Below are positions 26,103 through 34,830 of a DNA stretch of 45,696 nt, in pieces. The position numbers and the translations under genes were made by a program. The stretch is taken from positions 1-45,696 of the forward strand of contig NZ_JAFFZS010000048.1 in NCBI RefSeq assembly GCF_016921115.1, in the 5' to 3' direction. Each line of letters begins with the position of its first letter. Positions within the stretch are counted from its first letter, which is position 1. The notes under the pieces are model-generated. The model was not told the origin of the DNA and made no database searches. It was given only the letters and a program-made list of their open reading frames with translations. Source of the DNA: Streptomyces actuosus. Its GTDB lineage: Bacteria > Actinomycetota > Actinomycetes > Streptomycetales > Streptomycetaceae.

Positions 26103-27209
26103 TCAGCGGGAGCGTTCCCTCTTCTGGCGGACGTTGTCCTGCCAGAACCGCACGAACGACTCCTCGACGCATGTGGGTTCATACAGGGGCGCAAGATCCA
26201 GCCAAGCCTTGCGTTGGCGGCGTCTCATCGCCTCCAGGTCGGCGGTGCACGCCTGGAGGAATCCGGTGACCGAGTCCACCGTGCTGTCGACGGACTCGAC
26301 ACACCCCTGTCCGAAGAGTTCAGCAGCCCCGGCAGACCGCGTGGCGGCGACGACGCACCCCGCCTGCAGCCCTTCGAGCAGCACGAAGGGAAGGCCTTCG
26401 GCCCAGCGGGCGGGCAGCACGAAGACATCGGCACTGCGCCAGAACGCAACGACCTGGCCCGGTCCGAGGACGCCGAGGTCCTCGTCCACGCACGCCATGT
26501 CAGCGGCGGAACCGTCCAGGCGCAGACCGGCGACGGTGAACGTCAACGGCAGGCCCCGGTCTTTGAGCCGTCGCACGGATCTGCACACGATGTCGAAGCC
26601 CTTGGCCCGACACATCGTGCCGAGCCAGCCGACGCACAGCGCGTCGCCCGGCGCGCTCGCCTCGGGCGGCGCGCTCATCGGGGGGGCCGGGTTCCTCACC
26701 ACGGCGACGGACTGTGCCCGGCAGCCGCTGGCACGCAGTTCCGCCGCGACGGCTTCACTCAGGACGATCCAGTGCGCCCCGGTGAGCAGTGCGCGCAGCA
26801 CGCGGCTCGAGGCAAGCCGGGCCGGCAGTTGCGACCCGTGCAGGTGCACGACCGCGGCACACCCGAACATCCTGGCCAGCGTGACGATCAGCAAGTCGCG
26901 GCAGAGCGGAAGTCCCCCCTGGGAGACAGGCAGGTAGAGAGCGTCGGGTGAAGCGGTGAGCAGCCTGACGGCACAGCGCCACACCGCACCCGTGGTGGCG
27001 CGGAATTTGGCCGACCAGCGTGCGTCGAAGTCTTTGCCGGCCCGGTCGGCCGAGAGGCATACGACGCCCACCACCCGGCAGTGGGCCTGAAGGATCGGGG
27101 TGAAGAACTCCGCTGCGCGCCCCATACCACCCAGGTCTGCCCGGTGTCTGAGAACCAGGACCTTCGGCTTGGGCCTTGCGGACGTTTTCCTCTTGGCGAG
27201 ATGAATCAT
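26103..27209 (-). CDS. Glycosyltransferase, GT4-like (GT-B fold)
   Basis: The 368-residue GT-B enzyme has an N-terminal acceptor half starting KVLVLRHRADLGGMGRAAEF. In the donor half, VGWLGTMCRAKGFDIVCRSV and PARWAEGLPFVLLEGLQAGC provide the E-x7-E-like motif of family GT4. No signal peptide or membrane span is seen; such enzymes sit on the inner membrane face. ATG 27209 is preferred; an upstream start at 27242 is possible but lacks a ribosome site. The local GC is lower than in the surrounding housekeeping genes, as is common for surface-glycan genes. Donor and acceptor are unknown. Confidence 0.82.
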   Translation of the reverse strand: MIHLAKRKTSARPKPKVLVLRHRADLGGMGRAAEFFTPILQAHCRVVGVVCLSADRAGKDFDARWSAKFRATTGAVWRCAVRLLTASPDALYLPVSQGGLPLCRDLLIVTLARMFGCAAVVHLHGSQLPARLASSRVLRALLTGAHWIVLSEAVAAELRASGCRAQSVAVVRNPAPPMSAPPEASAPGDALCVGWLGTMCRAKGFDIVCRSVRRLKDRGLPLTFTVAGLRLDGSAADMACVDEDLGVLGPGQVVAFWRSADVFVLPARWAEGLPFVLLEGLQAGCVVAATRSAGAAELFGQGCVESVDSTVDSVTGFLQACTADLEAMRRRQRKAWLDLAPLYEPTCVEESFVRFWQDNVRQKRERSR

Positions 27210-27443
27210 TGCCGATTTCTTTGTGAAGAGTGCCCAACACAACCGGGCCCGAGGGAAGTCAACCGGTCAGAACAGCGGCGCTACGGCCGGCCTTCTACGC
27301 AGCAGTGTGTTCACCTGGACCATCAGACCACCTGCGTATGAGCGGGTCCAGTGCGACACGTTGCGGGCAGCGACTGTCGCCTCACGCGACCTGCCGCGGC
27401 GCCTCCCGGCGAGGAAGCCACCGCCGTGCCACACTCAGGCGTC

Positions 27444-28787
27444 ATGATGAAAACGACCGGGGCGACGGCCCAGCGTGGTCATTGTTTCGCTGCGGCAGCA
27501 GCGCTGCTGACCCTTCTGGCCGGAGACACCGGCCGTGCGGTCGAATTCGCCCCGTCGGTCACCTTGTCCGCGGTCGTGACGACTCTGCTCACATTCCTCT
27601 GGGTGCTCCTCACGGTGACCCTTCCCCTTTTCCGTGACGCCGATGACTCCCTGCCGGGCAAACACGCGGAGTTCATCCATGGCGGCGCCCCAAAGAACAG
27701 GAAGCGCCACACATCGGCAGCTTGGGTGCACGTGATTCTGTGGATGTTCATGTGCTGGACAGTCCTCGACACTGCGTTGCAGAACTTCACGGTTCAAGGC
27801 GCGCAGAATCTGGCCTGCTATTTCCTGTTCGTCAGCACGGTCCTCTTGGTGGCCTCCTGCGCCAGGAGCGGGGACGCCCACCGTTTCTCCCGCGCGGTGA
27901 TTGCTGTCGGCTGGGCACGGGCCGGGATCTACGCGGTGGACCTGATGCGGTTCGGGTTCGGCGCGCAGGGCGTGTTCGCCGCCCGGTCGTTCGCCATTGA
28001 GGCCACACTCATCATGGCGGTGGCCATTCCGCTGAGCCGCGGATCGGGGTGGGCCGCTCGTCTTCTGCCCTATGCGCTTTTCGTCGAGGTGGTGTTCAGC
28101 GGGTCGCGTACGGCCATGGTGGTGGCCGGCCTGCTCCTCGCGTGCGCTCCGCTGTGCAGCACCAGCGGAGCCCGCAGGGTGAGGTACCTGTTGCGGATGT
28201 CGGTGGTCGCAGCCGCCGGATACGCCGGACTGATGCATATCCAGGTTCTTCACGACCGTTTCTTCACCGGCGACATGGTCCCCGTGGAGGGCGCTGTGGT
28301 GAACGTGTCGGGCCGGGACCTGCTCTGGTCGGTCGTGAGTGATCATGCGGCTGACAGTCCATGGGTCGGGTTCGGGGGCGGGAGCGCAACCAATTTCGTC
28401 CGTCAATTCGTCAGGACCTCAGGGGAACCGCACAACGACTGGCTGCGGATCTGGCACGACTTCGGCCTCGTCGGACTGGGTTTGTGGGTCATCTGCTTCT
28501 TCGGCCTCATCGCGCGCTGTGCCCTGCTGGCCCGCAGGAATGCCGGCCGCAACGCAAGACCCCATTACGCAGCCCTTCTCGCTCTCCTTGCCACCGGCGT
28601 GGTGATGATCACCGACAACATTTTGATCTACTACTACGCGATGTTGCCGCTCGGTGCCGTCGTCGGGCTCAGTATCGCCGACAAGGATGCGACAGATTCC
28701 GCAGGCGCGGCACAACCGCGGACAGAGCAACGGGTGGCACCGGAAAAGGGCGAGGGAGTTCCGGTCCTTTCCTCAAGCAGTGTGTGA
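27444..28787 (+). CDS. O-antigen ligase/polymerase-like membrane protein (Wzy type)
   Basis: The protein has 447 residues with about 11 hydrophobic segments and one large periplasmic-like loop near the C-terminal half. The loop contains WVGFGGGSATNF and EPHNDWLRIWHDFGLVGLGLW; the H-N-x-L/W with downstream G-L-x-G-L-x-x-W pattern marks the O-antigen ligase/polymerase family. It is probably the polymerase that joins lipid-linked repeats outside the membrane. ATG 27444 or GTG 27426 may be the start. The local GC is lower than the flanks. It is divergent from the glycosyltransferase and is followed by the flippase on the same strand. Confidence 0.82.
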   Translation: MMKTTGATAQRGHCFAAAAALLTLLAGDTGRAVEFAPSVTLSAVVTTLLTFLWVLLTVTLPLFRDADDSLPGKHAEFIHGGAPKNRKRHTSAAWVHVILWMFMCWTVLDTALQNFTVQGAQNLACYFLFVSTVLLVASCARSGDAHRFSRAVIAVGWARAGIYAVDLMRFGFGAQGVFAARSFAIEATLIMAVAIPLSRGSGWAARLLPYALFVEVVFSGSRTAMVVAGLLLACAPLCSTSGARRVRYLLRMSVVAAAGYAGLMHIQVLHDRFFTGDMVPVEGAVVNVSGRDLLWSVVSDHAADSPWVGFGGGSATNFVRQFVRTSGEPHNDWLRIWHDFGLVGLGLWVICFFGLIARCALLARRNAGRNARPHYAALLALLATGVVMITDNILIYYYAMLPLGAVVGLSIADKDATDSAGAAQPRTEQRVAPEKGEGVPVLSSSSV

Positions 28788-29050
28788 CGATCCCCCAAGA
28801 CCCCCTGGTTGACTGGTGATGTTGTACGGGCGCTGACTTTTCAGCAAGGGCGACACGTATCCAGAACACGGGTGGATCGGAGATGAACCGCCTACGCTGT
28901 GGGGCAGCACAAGTGCGTTCCAGAAGAGGGCTCCACGGTGCACGGGATCGCCCGTCGGGCTGCCTCGCAGTGCATGCCCCTCACGCGTCTGCCTCTCTGG
29001 CACCGCGCTGATTGCGGGGTCCGGCCTGAAACCGAAGGGACCGCATACAG

Positions 29051-30463
29051 GTGAAAGCAGCCGACCAGCCGTTCGGCCTGACACGCAAGGCAGCACCGGT
29101 CGGTCTGGACGCCGCTGACACGCCCGCATGCGGTGGACTCGAACCGGCGGCCGACACGCCGGGACAGGGTGGCGGGAAGAGCGGGGCGCGTCTGATCAGC
29201 TCCCTCACCCGGTCGGTGGGGGCGCGGGCGGTGACGCTTCCCGTGACTGCCGTCACGAACCTGGTGATGTCCCACTCCGTGGTCGGGGCCGTCGGGGTTT
29301 CCGGGTACGCGTTCTTCACCTTGGTCACCACCTTGCCGGCCATGCTTCCCGTCACCGATCTCGGAGCCGGTGCCGCCATCGTGGAGGCTTGCGCACGCGA
29401 CCAGTCACGCGAGCGGACGTTGGTGCGCAGGACGGTGTCCACCGCGGCGCGCAACCTCTTGGGGGCCGGAGTCGCCATCGCCTTGGCGGGAGTGGCGCTC
29501 GGCCTGTTGGGGATGTGGGACCGGGTGCTGGGCAGTGCCGCGCAGCCGGGGTCGAACGTGGTGGCCGCAGTTGCTGCGGTGCTGTACGGCTGTTCCGTGC
29601 CGCTGGGGGTAGGCAGAGCCGTGCTGCTGGCGGTGAACCGCAACGACGTGGCCTTCCTCCTGCTGGGGGCCGGGAGTGTCCTGCAGAGCGCCTTGGTGAT
29701 GGCCGCCGCCTCGGTGGGCGCTTCCACGGCCGTCTTCATCTGTGCCGCCTTCTTCTCGCAGCTGCTCACGGGGCTGGTGAGCATGGTGGTGACGGGTCGG
29801 CTGACCGGCCTGCCGCTGCTGCGACTCGTCGTCCGAAGTGCACGTCACAGCTCGAGCAGCCAGATTCCGTTCGCTCAGCTCGCCGTGCCGATGACCGTCA
29901 TCACCGCGGCCACCGTCGTGGCGTACGGCACCGACCGGCTCGTTCTCAGCCACATGGACGACGCGAACGCAGTCGCCCAGTACTCAGCCGGGGCCCAGTT
30001 CTTCTCACCCGCCACCAGTCTGCTGGCCGCCGCCGCCCTGCCGCTGTGGGCGCTGTTCGCCCAGCGGAGACAGGCCGAGGGCTCAGCCCGGAAACATCTC
30101 GCCCGTCTGACCGTGTACTTCGCACTGGGCGGTCTGGTGATGGGTGCAGGCCTGATCGTCGTCGGCCCCGTCCTGGGCAGCTGGATGTTGCACGGACAAG
30201 TCCGTGTGGGAACCGACCTCATGGCAGCCTTCGCGGCACTGCTGTTCGTCCGGGCCGCCAGCTATCCGGCCAACATGTGGTCGACCGACGCCTCAGGGCT
30301 GCGTTTCCAGGCGATCGCCTTCAGCCTGATGACCGTGGCGAACATCGCCCTGTCCATCCCGCTCGCTCAACTGGGTGCGCACGGCCCCGTCATCGGTTCG
30401 GTCCTGTCCTACACATTCGTCGTCCTCGTACCCAGCCTGATCCGCGCCCACCGCCGGGCGTGA
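29051..30463 (+). CDS. Polysaccharide flippase-like membrane protein (Wzx/MOP type)
   Basis: The 470-residue protein has 12 or more hydrophobic helices, starting VTLPVTAVTNLVMSHSVVGA and including MLPVTDLGAGAAIVEACARD, VLYGCSVPLGVGRAVLLAV and VMAAASVGASTAVFICAAFF. The layout and the early polar loop before TDLGAGAAI match polysaccharide-type flippases of the MOP superfamily. It should move the lipid-linked repeat to the outer face. The GTG at 29051 has AAGGGA upstream at a rather long distance. A later start near residue 40 would keep all membrane helices. Confidence 0.82.
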   Translation: MKAADQPFGLTRKAAPVGLDAADTPACGGLEPAADTPGQGGGKSGARLISSLTRSVGARAVTLPVTAVTNLVMSHSVVGAVGVSGYAFFTLVTTLPAMLPVTDLGAGAAIVEACARDQSRERTLVRRTVSTAARNLLGAGVAIALAGVALGLLGMWDRVLGSAAQPGSNVVAAVAAVLYGCSVPLGVGRAVLLAVNRNDVAFLLLGAGSVLQSALVMAAASVGASTAVFICAAFFSQLLTGLVSMVVTGRLTGLPLLRLVVRSARHSSSSQIPFAQLAVPMTVITAATVVAYGTDRLVLSHMDDANAVAQYSAGAQFFSPATSLLAAAALPLWALFAQRRQAEGSARKHLARLTVYFALGGLVMGAGLIVVGPVLGSWMLHGQVRVGTDLMAAFAALLFVRAASYPANMWSTDASGLRFQAIAFSLMTVANIALSIPLAQLGAHGPVIGSVLSYTFVVLVPSLIRAHRRA

Positions 30464-30533
30464 GGCCACGGCTGCGCGGCGGAGCGGCTGGGGTCCTTCA
30501 CGGTGCAGCCACCAGGGCGATCACGTCGGACGG

Positions 30534-31712
30534 TCAGAAGCGGGAAGCCGTGGACGTGTGCAGGTCCAGCAGCCCGGCCACGCCCTGGGTGAACCGGGCG
30601 CTCATCTGTTCCACCGTGTAGCGGTGGGCGTCAGAAGCGCAGCCCTGTTGCAGCTGAGCCACTCGCTGGGGGTCGGACAGTGTCTGGAGTACCACCCGGG
30701 CATACTGCTGCGGGTCCCCGGAGACCACCAGGGCGTTGCGGCCGTGCTGAAGGTATTCGAATTCTGCGCTGCGCCAATGCCAGTCGGTCGTCACCACCGG
30801 TGTGCCCAGCGCGAACGAGTCGACCGCGCAGAGGCCGACGGTTCCGGGTACGAGCATGAGCTGTGAGACCGCGCCGAACAGAGCGCGGCGTTCGTCGTGG
30901 ACGGCGCCCAGATGCACCACGCCGTCTCCGCGTGCGGCCGCCGCCTCGACCACCGGGCGGTAGGGGCCGTCGCCCACGACGAGGAGCCTGAAGTCCGGCA
31001 TACGGCGGACGATGTGTGCGGCTGCCTCCAGCAGGAAGGGAATGCGTTTCGTCGCGTGGAGCCCACCGAGGTAGAGGGCGGTGCGTTCGGGGACCAGGTG
31101 ATGATGTTCGGCGAACGTGCGGACCTGTTGATCGGTGACGGCGTTGCGGGCCGCCACCAGGGCTGTGGTGTCTGTGGCGTTGCGGACGACGGTGATGCGG
31201 CCGGGAGGGAAGCCGTGACCGGCGACATGGCGGGCGCCGCCCAGGGTGTAGGCGAAGAACCACGACGCCTGCCGGGTGAGGAGACGTTTGGCCGACTCCA
31301 TCGGGAAAGGGACCTGCTTGTAGTTGCGGCCCAGGCCCCACATGCCCACGGCCGGCCCGGATCGGCCTCGCGCAGCGTCCAACCACCTTTTGGCGAGCAG
31401 ATAATACGTCTCCAGGTTCTGCAGGGCCTGTTCCACGATGACCACGTCCGAACGCCGGGGCAGGTCGCCCAGCCGCCGCAGGCGGACAGGGAGGCCGCCG
31501 ATCCGCCAGGAACGCTCGACGAGCGGTACGGCGCCCTCGACATCGCGGCCCTCGGCGTCGCCGTCGGCGCGAGAGACGTAGGGGCGGGAGCCGTAGGCGA
31601 CGGTCAGTTCCGCTCCCAGCTGCTCGTGCAGGTCGGCTGCCAGGCGTCTGAAGAAGGGGAGGCGGTAGGGCGGGATGCAGGGCTGGACGATCGTGATCCT
31701 CGGACGGTTCAT
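30534..31712 (-). CDS. Glycosyltransferase, GT4-like
   Basis: The 392-residue GT-B enzyme begins with RITIVQPCIPPYRLPFFRRL, a typical N-terminal acceptor strand and helix. In the donor half, ALYLGGLHATKRIPFLLEAA with FRLLVVGDGPYRPVV is the classic GT4 motif, and the later VPGTVGLCAVDSFALGTPVV carries the conserved E/D-x-F-x-L-G-P region. CAGGAGGAG upstream fixes ATG 31712. A longer frame to 31832 is not supported. It extends the lipid-linked sugar; the sugar is unknown. Confidence 0.88.
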   Translation of the reverse strand: MNRPRITIVQPCIPPYRLPFFRRLAADLHEQLGAELTVAYGSRPYVSRADGDAEGRDVEGAVPLVERSWRIGGLPVRLRRLGDLPRRSDVVIVEQALQNLETYYLLAKRWLDAARGRSGPAVGMWGLGRNYKQVPFPMESAKRLLTRQASWFFAYTLGGARHVAGHGFPPGRITVVRNATDTTALVAARNAVTDQQVRTFAEHHHLVPERTALYLGGLHATKRIPFLLEAAAHIVRRMPDFRLLVVGDGPYRPVVEAAAARGDGVVHLGAVHDERRALFGAVSQLMLVPGTVGLCAVDSFALGTPVVTTDWHWRSAEFEYLQHGRNALVVSGDPQQYARVVLQTLSDPQRVAQLQQGCASDAHRYTVEQMSARFTQGVAGLLDLHTSTASRF

Positions 31713-32073
31713 ACCGGCTCCTCCTGGTCGATCGGCATGCTGCTCGGCCCACGGGACGCGTGCAACTGGACGACTCCGACAGCTTCCGCTGCAGTCCGCC
31801 GGCGGCCGCTTCGCACGACACGGGCAACGCATGGATCCGAGTGGCGGCGATGTCGGGTGTGGAGCCCGGTTCGGCGGGTCGGGGCACCGCCCGCGCCCCT
31901 CGGGGCAGTGGGGGAGCGTGCCGGGCGTCGCGACGGGGCGAACGTTGCCTGTTGTGGCACTGGAGGCAGCTCAGCAGCCACCCACGCGGCACGAACCGGG
32001 AGCAACAGGGCCCAGCCGTCCAGGCGCTGACGAGTGGGATCGCCAACTGGACAACCGGGGTCCCTGTCACCTC
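31713..32073. other. Intergenic region, no gene supported
   Basis: These 361 bases lie between two minus-strand genes. Long frames cross the region on both strands, but their translations are arginine/proline/serine-rich and match nothing recognisable. I see no remnant or strong hairpin here. It probably holds the promoter of the downstream glycosyltransferase. Confidence 0.35.
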
Positions 32074-32808
32074 TCACACATCCTTGACGAAGACATCCGT
32101 CCGGGTCCAGATGAAGGTGCTCGGACTGGCTCCGGGGAAGGAGTGCTTCTGGAAGCCCTTCAGGTCCTCGCCGGTGCGGCGGAAGTAGTCCGGACGCTCA
32201 CTGTTGTCGACCACCAGCATCCCGCCAGGCCGCACCTTCGATACGGCACGCCGGATGCAGGACGCGCGTGCTCTTCCGTCAATCAGCACCAGATCGAAGT
32301 GCTCCGGCGGGAATTCATCGATCTGCGAGACATATTCCTCGAAGGAATACCCGTGGTAGCGCTCGTCGGACGACAGGCAGCTTGCGGGATCATCGGGTTC
32401 GCTCAGGAGAGCATCGCCCGGAAGCGGCCTCGGCATGACCAGCCGGCAGTCGACGGTGCCCCTGGTGAGGAGCGGGCGCAGGGTCTCGTACCAGCGACGG
32501 TCGTGCTCGATGCTCACACACTCTGCATTCCGCGAGAGCCAGTAGAGCGTCGATCCTCCGCTGCCGTACTCGAAGATCTTCTTCCCGGCGAGGGGTTGAT
32601 CCTCCAGATAGCTGATGGCGTCAAAGGTGAGCCAGGGAGAGGGAGCACGCAGAAGATAGCCGGGGGTAACCGAGCGAATCCATTTCAGCAGATGCTTCCG
32701 CTGGCTCCCCAGACAGATGATCGATCCGGCGAAAACAATGTACCGCAGGAACAAGTAACCGCGCCTGAACCGCCGGTACATCGCGGATTGCATGACCTGG
32801 TCCGACAT
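32074..32808 (-). CDS. Class I SAM methyltransferase-like protein
   Basis: The 244-residue protein has KKIFEYGSGGSTLYWLSRNA as the SAM-binding loop, followed by VSIEHDRRWYETLRPLL. FDLVLIDGRARASCIRRAV with VRPGGMLVVDNSERPDYF completes the fold and resembles a group of sugar-modifying methyltransferases. A hydrophobic helix, YLFLRYIVFAGSIICLGS, lies near the N-terminus (about residues 15-33) and may attach it to the membrane. ACGGAG before ATG 32808 supports the start. A methyl-transfer target within the glycan is likely. Confidence 0.75.
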   Translation of the reverse strand: MSDQVMQSAMYRRFRRGYLFLRYIVFAGSIICLGSQRKHLLKWIRSVTPGYLLRAPSPWLTFDAISYLEDQPLAGKKIFEYGSGGSTLYWLSRNAECVSIEHDRRWYETLRPLLTRGTVDCRLVMPRPLPGDALLSEPDDPASCLSSDERYHGYSFEEYVSQIDEFPPEHFDLVLIDGRARASCIRRAVSKVRPGGMLVVDNSERPDYFRRTGEDLKGFQKHSFPGASPSTFIWTRTDVFVKDV

Positions 32809-32890
32809 GGAACTCCGTTCGTATCTGACAACCTGGCACCCCCTATGCTTCTCCATACCGTGCTGTGCCGCTCGTGCGCCACGCGGCACG

Positions 32891-33397
32891 CTCGCCGCGG
32901 AGGTCGTCGACCTGGCCAACCGTCACCCTCGCGTCGACAGTCCGCGGCCGGGCCCGGGAGCCCGCGGGCACTGCATCGCCTGGGATCCCCGGCTCATCGT
33001 CTCCGCCGCGCCCCGGCAGCCGCGGCTCGTCCGGCTCGCCCGTGAGGCCGACGACGACCGGCCCGACCAACTGATCGGCGAGGCCGTGCGGTCCGCCGGA
33101 CGGTTCAGGGGCCCGGTGATCGCCTTCCTGGGTCGGGTGTTCAAGACGAACACCGACGGCCTGAGGGAGAGTCCCGCCCCCGTGACACCTCACATGGCTC
33201 GCCGACGCCGGGCCGGTCGGCTGCTGGTGCGCGAGTCACCGGCAGACTTGGGCCGGGTCGAACTCGTCGGCATCGTCACCGCCCTGCGGGACGCGGGCAT
33301 CGTCGTACTCCTCGTCGGCCACGACACCTTCCGCAGCGTCGAGCGAACCGCGATGGGCGGCACGGCCGTGGTCGACCCCCGCGGTCTCTGGCGCTGA
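32891..33397 (+). pseudogene. Remnant of wecC C-terminal half (UDP-ManNAc dehydrogenase)
   Basis: This frame aligns with the WecC at 24733-25974 from about residue 247 to the end. Shared segments include LANRHPRV, PGPG-x-x-GHCIA-x-DP, GPVIA-type VIA-x-LG, F-K-x-N-x-D-x-LRESPA and RGLW at the C-terminus, and both stop right after the RGLW-x pentapeptide. About 240 N-terminal residues, including the Rossmann domain, are missing. A short deletion of around eight residues lies between LLV and LLVGHD. It is therefore a non-functional relic, convergent with and overlapping the end of the intact wecB. Confidence 0.85.
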
Positions 33398-34564
33398 CGC
33401 CGCAGCACACACGGGATGCGACGTCCCGCCGAACTCCGCAGGACGCCCGCACAGCCCCAGCCAGTGCCCGATCGCCTGTACGGTACGGTCCGCGGCGCGG
33501 CCGTCCCCGTACGGGTTCACGGCCTGTGCCATCGTGGCGTACGCCTGCCGGTCGTGCAGGAGCCGTCGCACCTCCTTCACGATGCGCTCCCGATCGGTGC
33601 CCACCAGCCGGGACGTACCGGCCTCCAGCGCCTCGGGTCGTTCTGTGCTGTTCCGCATGACCAGTACCGGCTTGCCCAGGCCGGGCCCCTCTTCCTGGAT
33701 GCCGCCGCTGTCGGTGAGGATCAGGTGCGAGCGGTGTATCAGCCGGGCGAAGGCCGCGTAGGTGAGCGGTTCCGTCAGCCGCACGTTCTCCAGGCGCCCC
33801 ACGTGCGGCAGGATCGCCGCCCGCACCACCGGGTTCGGGTGCAGCGGCAGCACGATGAGCAAGTCCGGCTCGATCTGGGAGAGATCGGCGAGGGCGCCTC
33901 CGACGGACTCGATCGCACGGCCCCACGACTCACGGCGGTGGACCGTCACCAGCAGCACCCTGCGGGCGGTGTCGTCCAGGTCGGCCAGAGCCGGATCCCC
34001 GTAGTCGGCCTTCCGCCCGACCGCCCAGCGCAGGGCGTCGATGACCGTGTTGCCGGTGACGACGACGGACGCGGCGGGCACGCCGTCCCGCAGCAGGTTG
34101 TCCCGCGCGTGCCCGGTGGGCGCCAGGTGCAGCGATGCCAGCTGGGTCACCAGCCGGCGGTTGATCTCCTCGGGGAAGGGCGCACACCGGTTGTCGGTGC
34201 GCAGTCCGGCCTCCAGGTGGACCACGGGGACGCTGGTGTAGAAAGCGGCCAGAGCCCCGGCGAACGCCGTCGTCGTGTCGCCCTGGACCAGAACCGCGTC
34301 CGGGCGCTCGTGCTGCAGCAGGGGGCAGATCCCGTCGAGGACGCGAACGGTGATGTCGCACAGGGACTGGCGGCGGGTGAGGATGTCGAGGTCGTGGTCG
34401 GCGCGGATGCCGAACAACGTGTGCACCTGGTCGAGCAGTGCACGGTGCTGACCGGTCACCGCCACCGTCGACCGGAACATCGGGGACCGGCGGAGCGCCT
34501 CGATGACGGGTGCCATCTTGATGGCCTCCGGTCTGGTTCCGTAGACGGCCATCAGTCGTTTCAC
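33236..34564 (-). CDS. wecB: UDP-N-acetylglucosamine 2-epimerase (non-hydrolysing)
   Basis: The 442-residue enzyme converts UDP-GlcNAc to UDP-ManNAc. GTRPEAIKMAPVIEALRR at the start, VTGQHRALLDQV, VQGDTTTAFAGALAAF, HLEAGLRT and the later LTDSGGIQEEGP with VMRNSTERPEAL are all diagnostic. GTG 34564 is fixed by AAGGAG. The usual length is about 375; here an extra tail of about 54 residues (from about 389) is read antisense to the wecC relic, so the native stop seems lost and the C-terminus is chimeric. The catalytic core is complete. It feeds WecC. Confidence 0.9.
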   Translation of the reverse strand: MKRLMAVYGTRPEAIKMAPVIEALRRSPMFRSTVAVTGQHRALLDQVHTLFGIRADHDLDILTRRQSLCDITVRVLDGICPLLQHERPDAVLVQGDTTTAFAGALAAFYTSVPVVHLEAGLRTDNRCAPFPEEINRRLVTQLASLHLAPTGHARDNLLRDGVPAASVVVTGNTVIDALRWAVGRKADYGDPALADLDDTARRVLLVTVHRRESWGRAIESVGGALADLSQIEPDLLIVLPLHPNPVVRAAILPHVGRLENVRLTEPLTYAAFARLIHRSHLILTDSGGIQEEGPGLGKPVLVMRNSTERPEALEAGTSRLVGTDRERIVKEVRRLLHDRQAYATMAQAVNPYGDGRAADRTVQAIGHWLGLCGRPAEFGGTSHPVCAAASAPETAGVDHGRAAHRGSLDAAEGVVADEEYDDARVPQGGDDADEFDPAQVCR

Positions 34565-34688
34565 CCGAGTCTCCTTCCGAGTGGCGCTCGTCCGCACTCG
34601 GGGCCGTGGCGCATGCGTGGCCCTGTTCTCCGGAGCGGAAGCAGAGCTGTTCGGGCACCAGCGAACCGCCAATGCGTGGAGAATTCCG

Positions 34689-34705
34689 TCATGCCGTCGG
34701 CATGA
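34689..34705. promoter_or_regulatory. Perfect palindrome between divergent wecB and oxidoreductase genes
   Basis: TCATGCCGTCGGCATGA is an eight-base inverted repeat around a single central base. It stands in the 266-base spacer between the start of wecB (34564, minus) and the two-domain oxidoreductase (34831, plus). The size and symmetry fit an operator for a dimeric regulator. The regulator is not known, and no second copy was recognised in the cluster. Confidence 0.5.
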
Positions 34706-34830
34706 TCACTCCCGCGTATGGAGATGTTGGTCCGTCTGGTCCGTTGATGCGGGACCGACGGCCACCCGGGTGCGCAGCCGTCCATACGGTGTCCCGCAGG
34801 CCGTGCATCCCTCTCTCGTAAGGCTGGACA

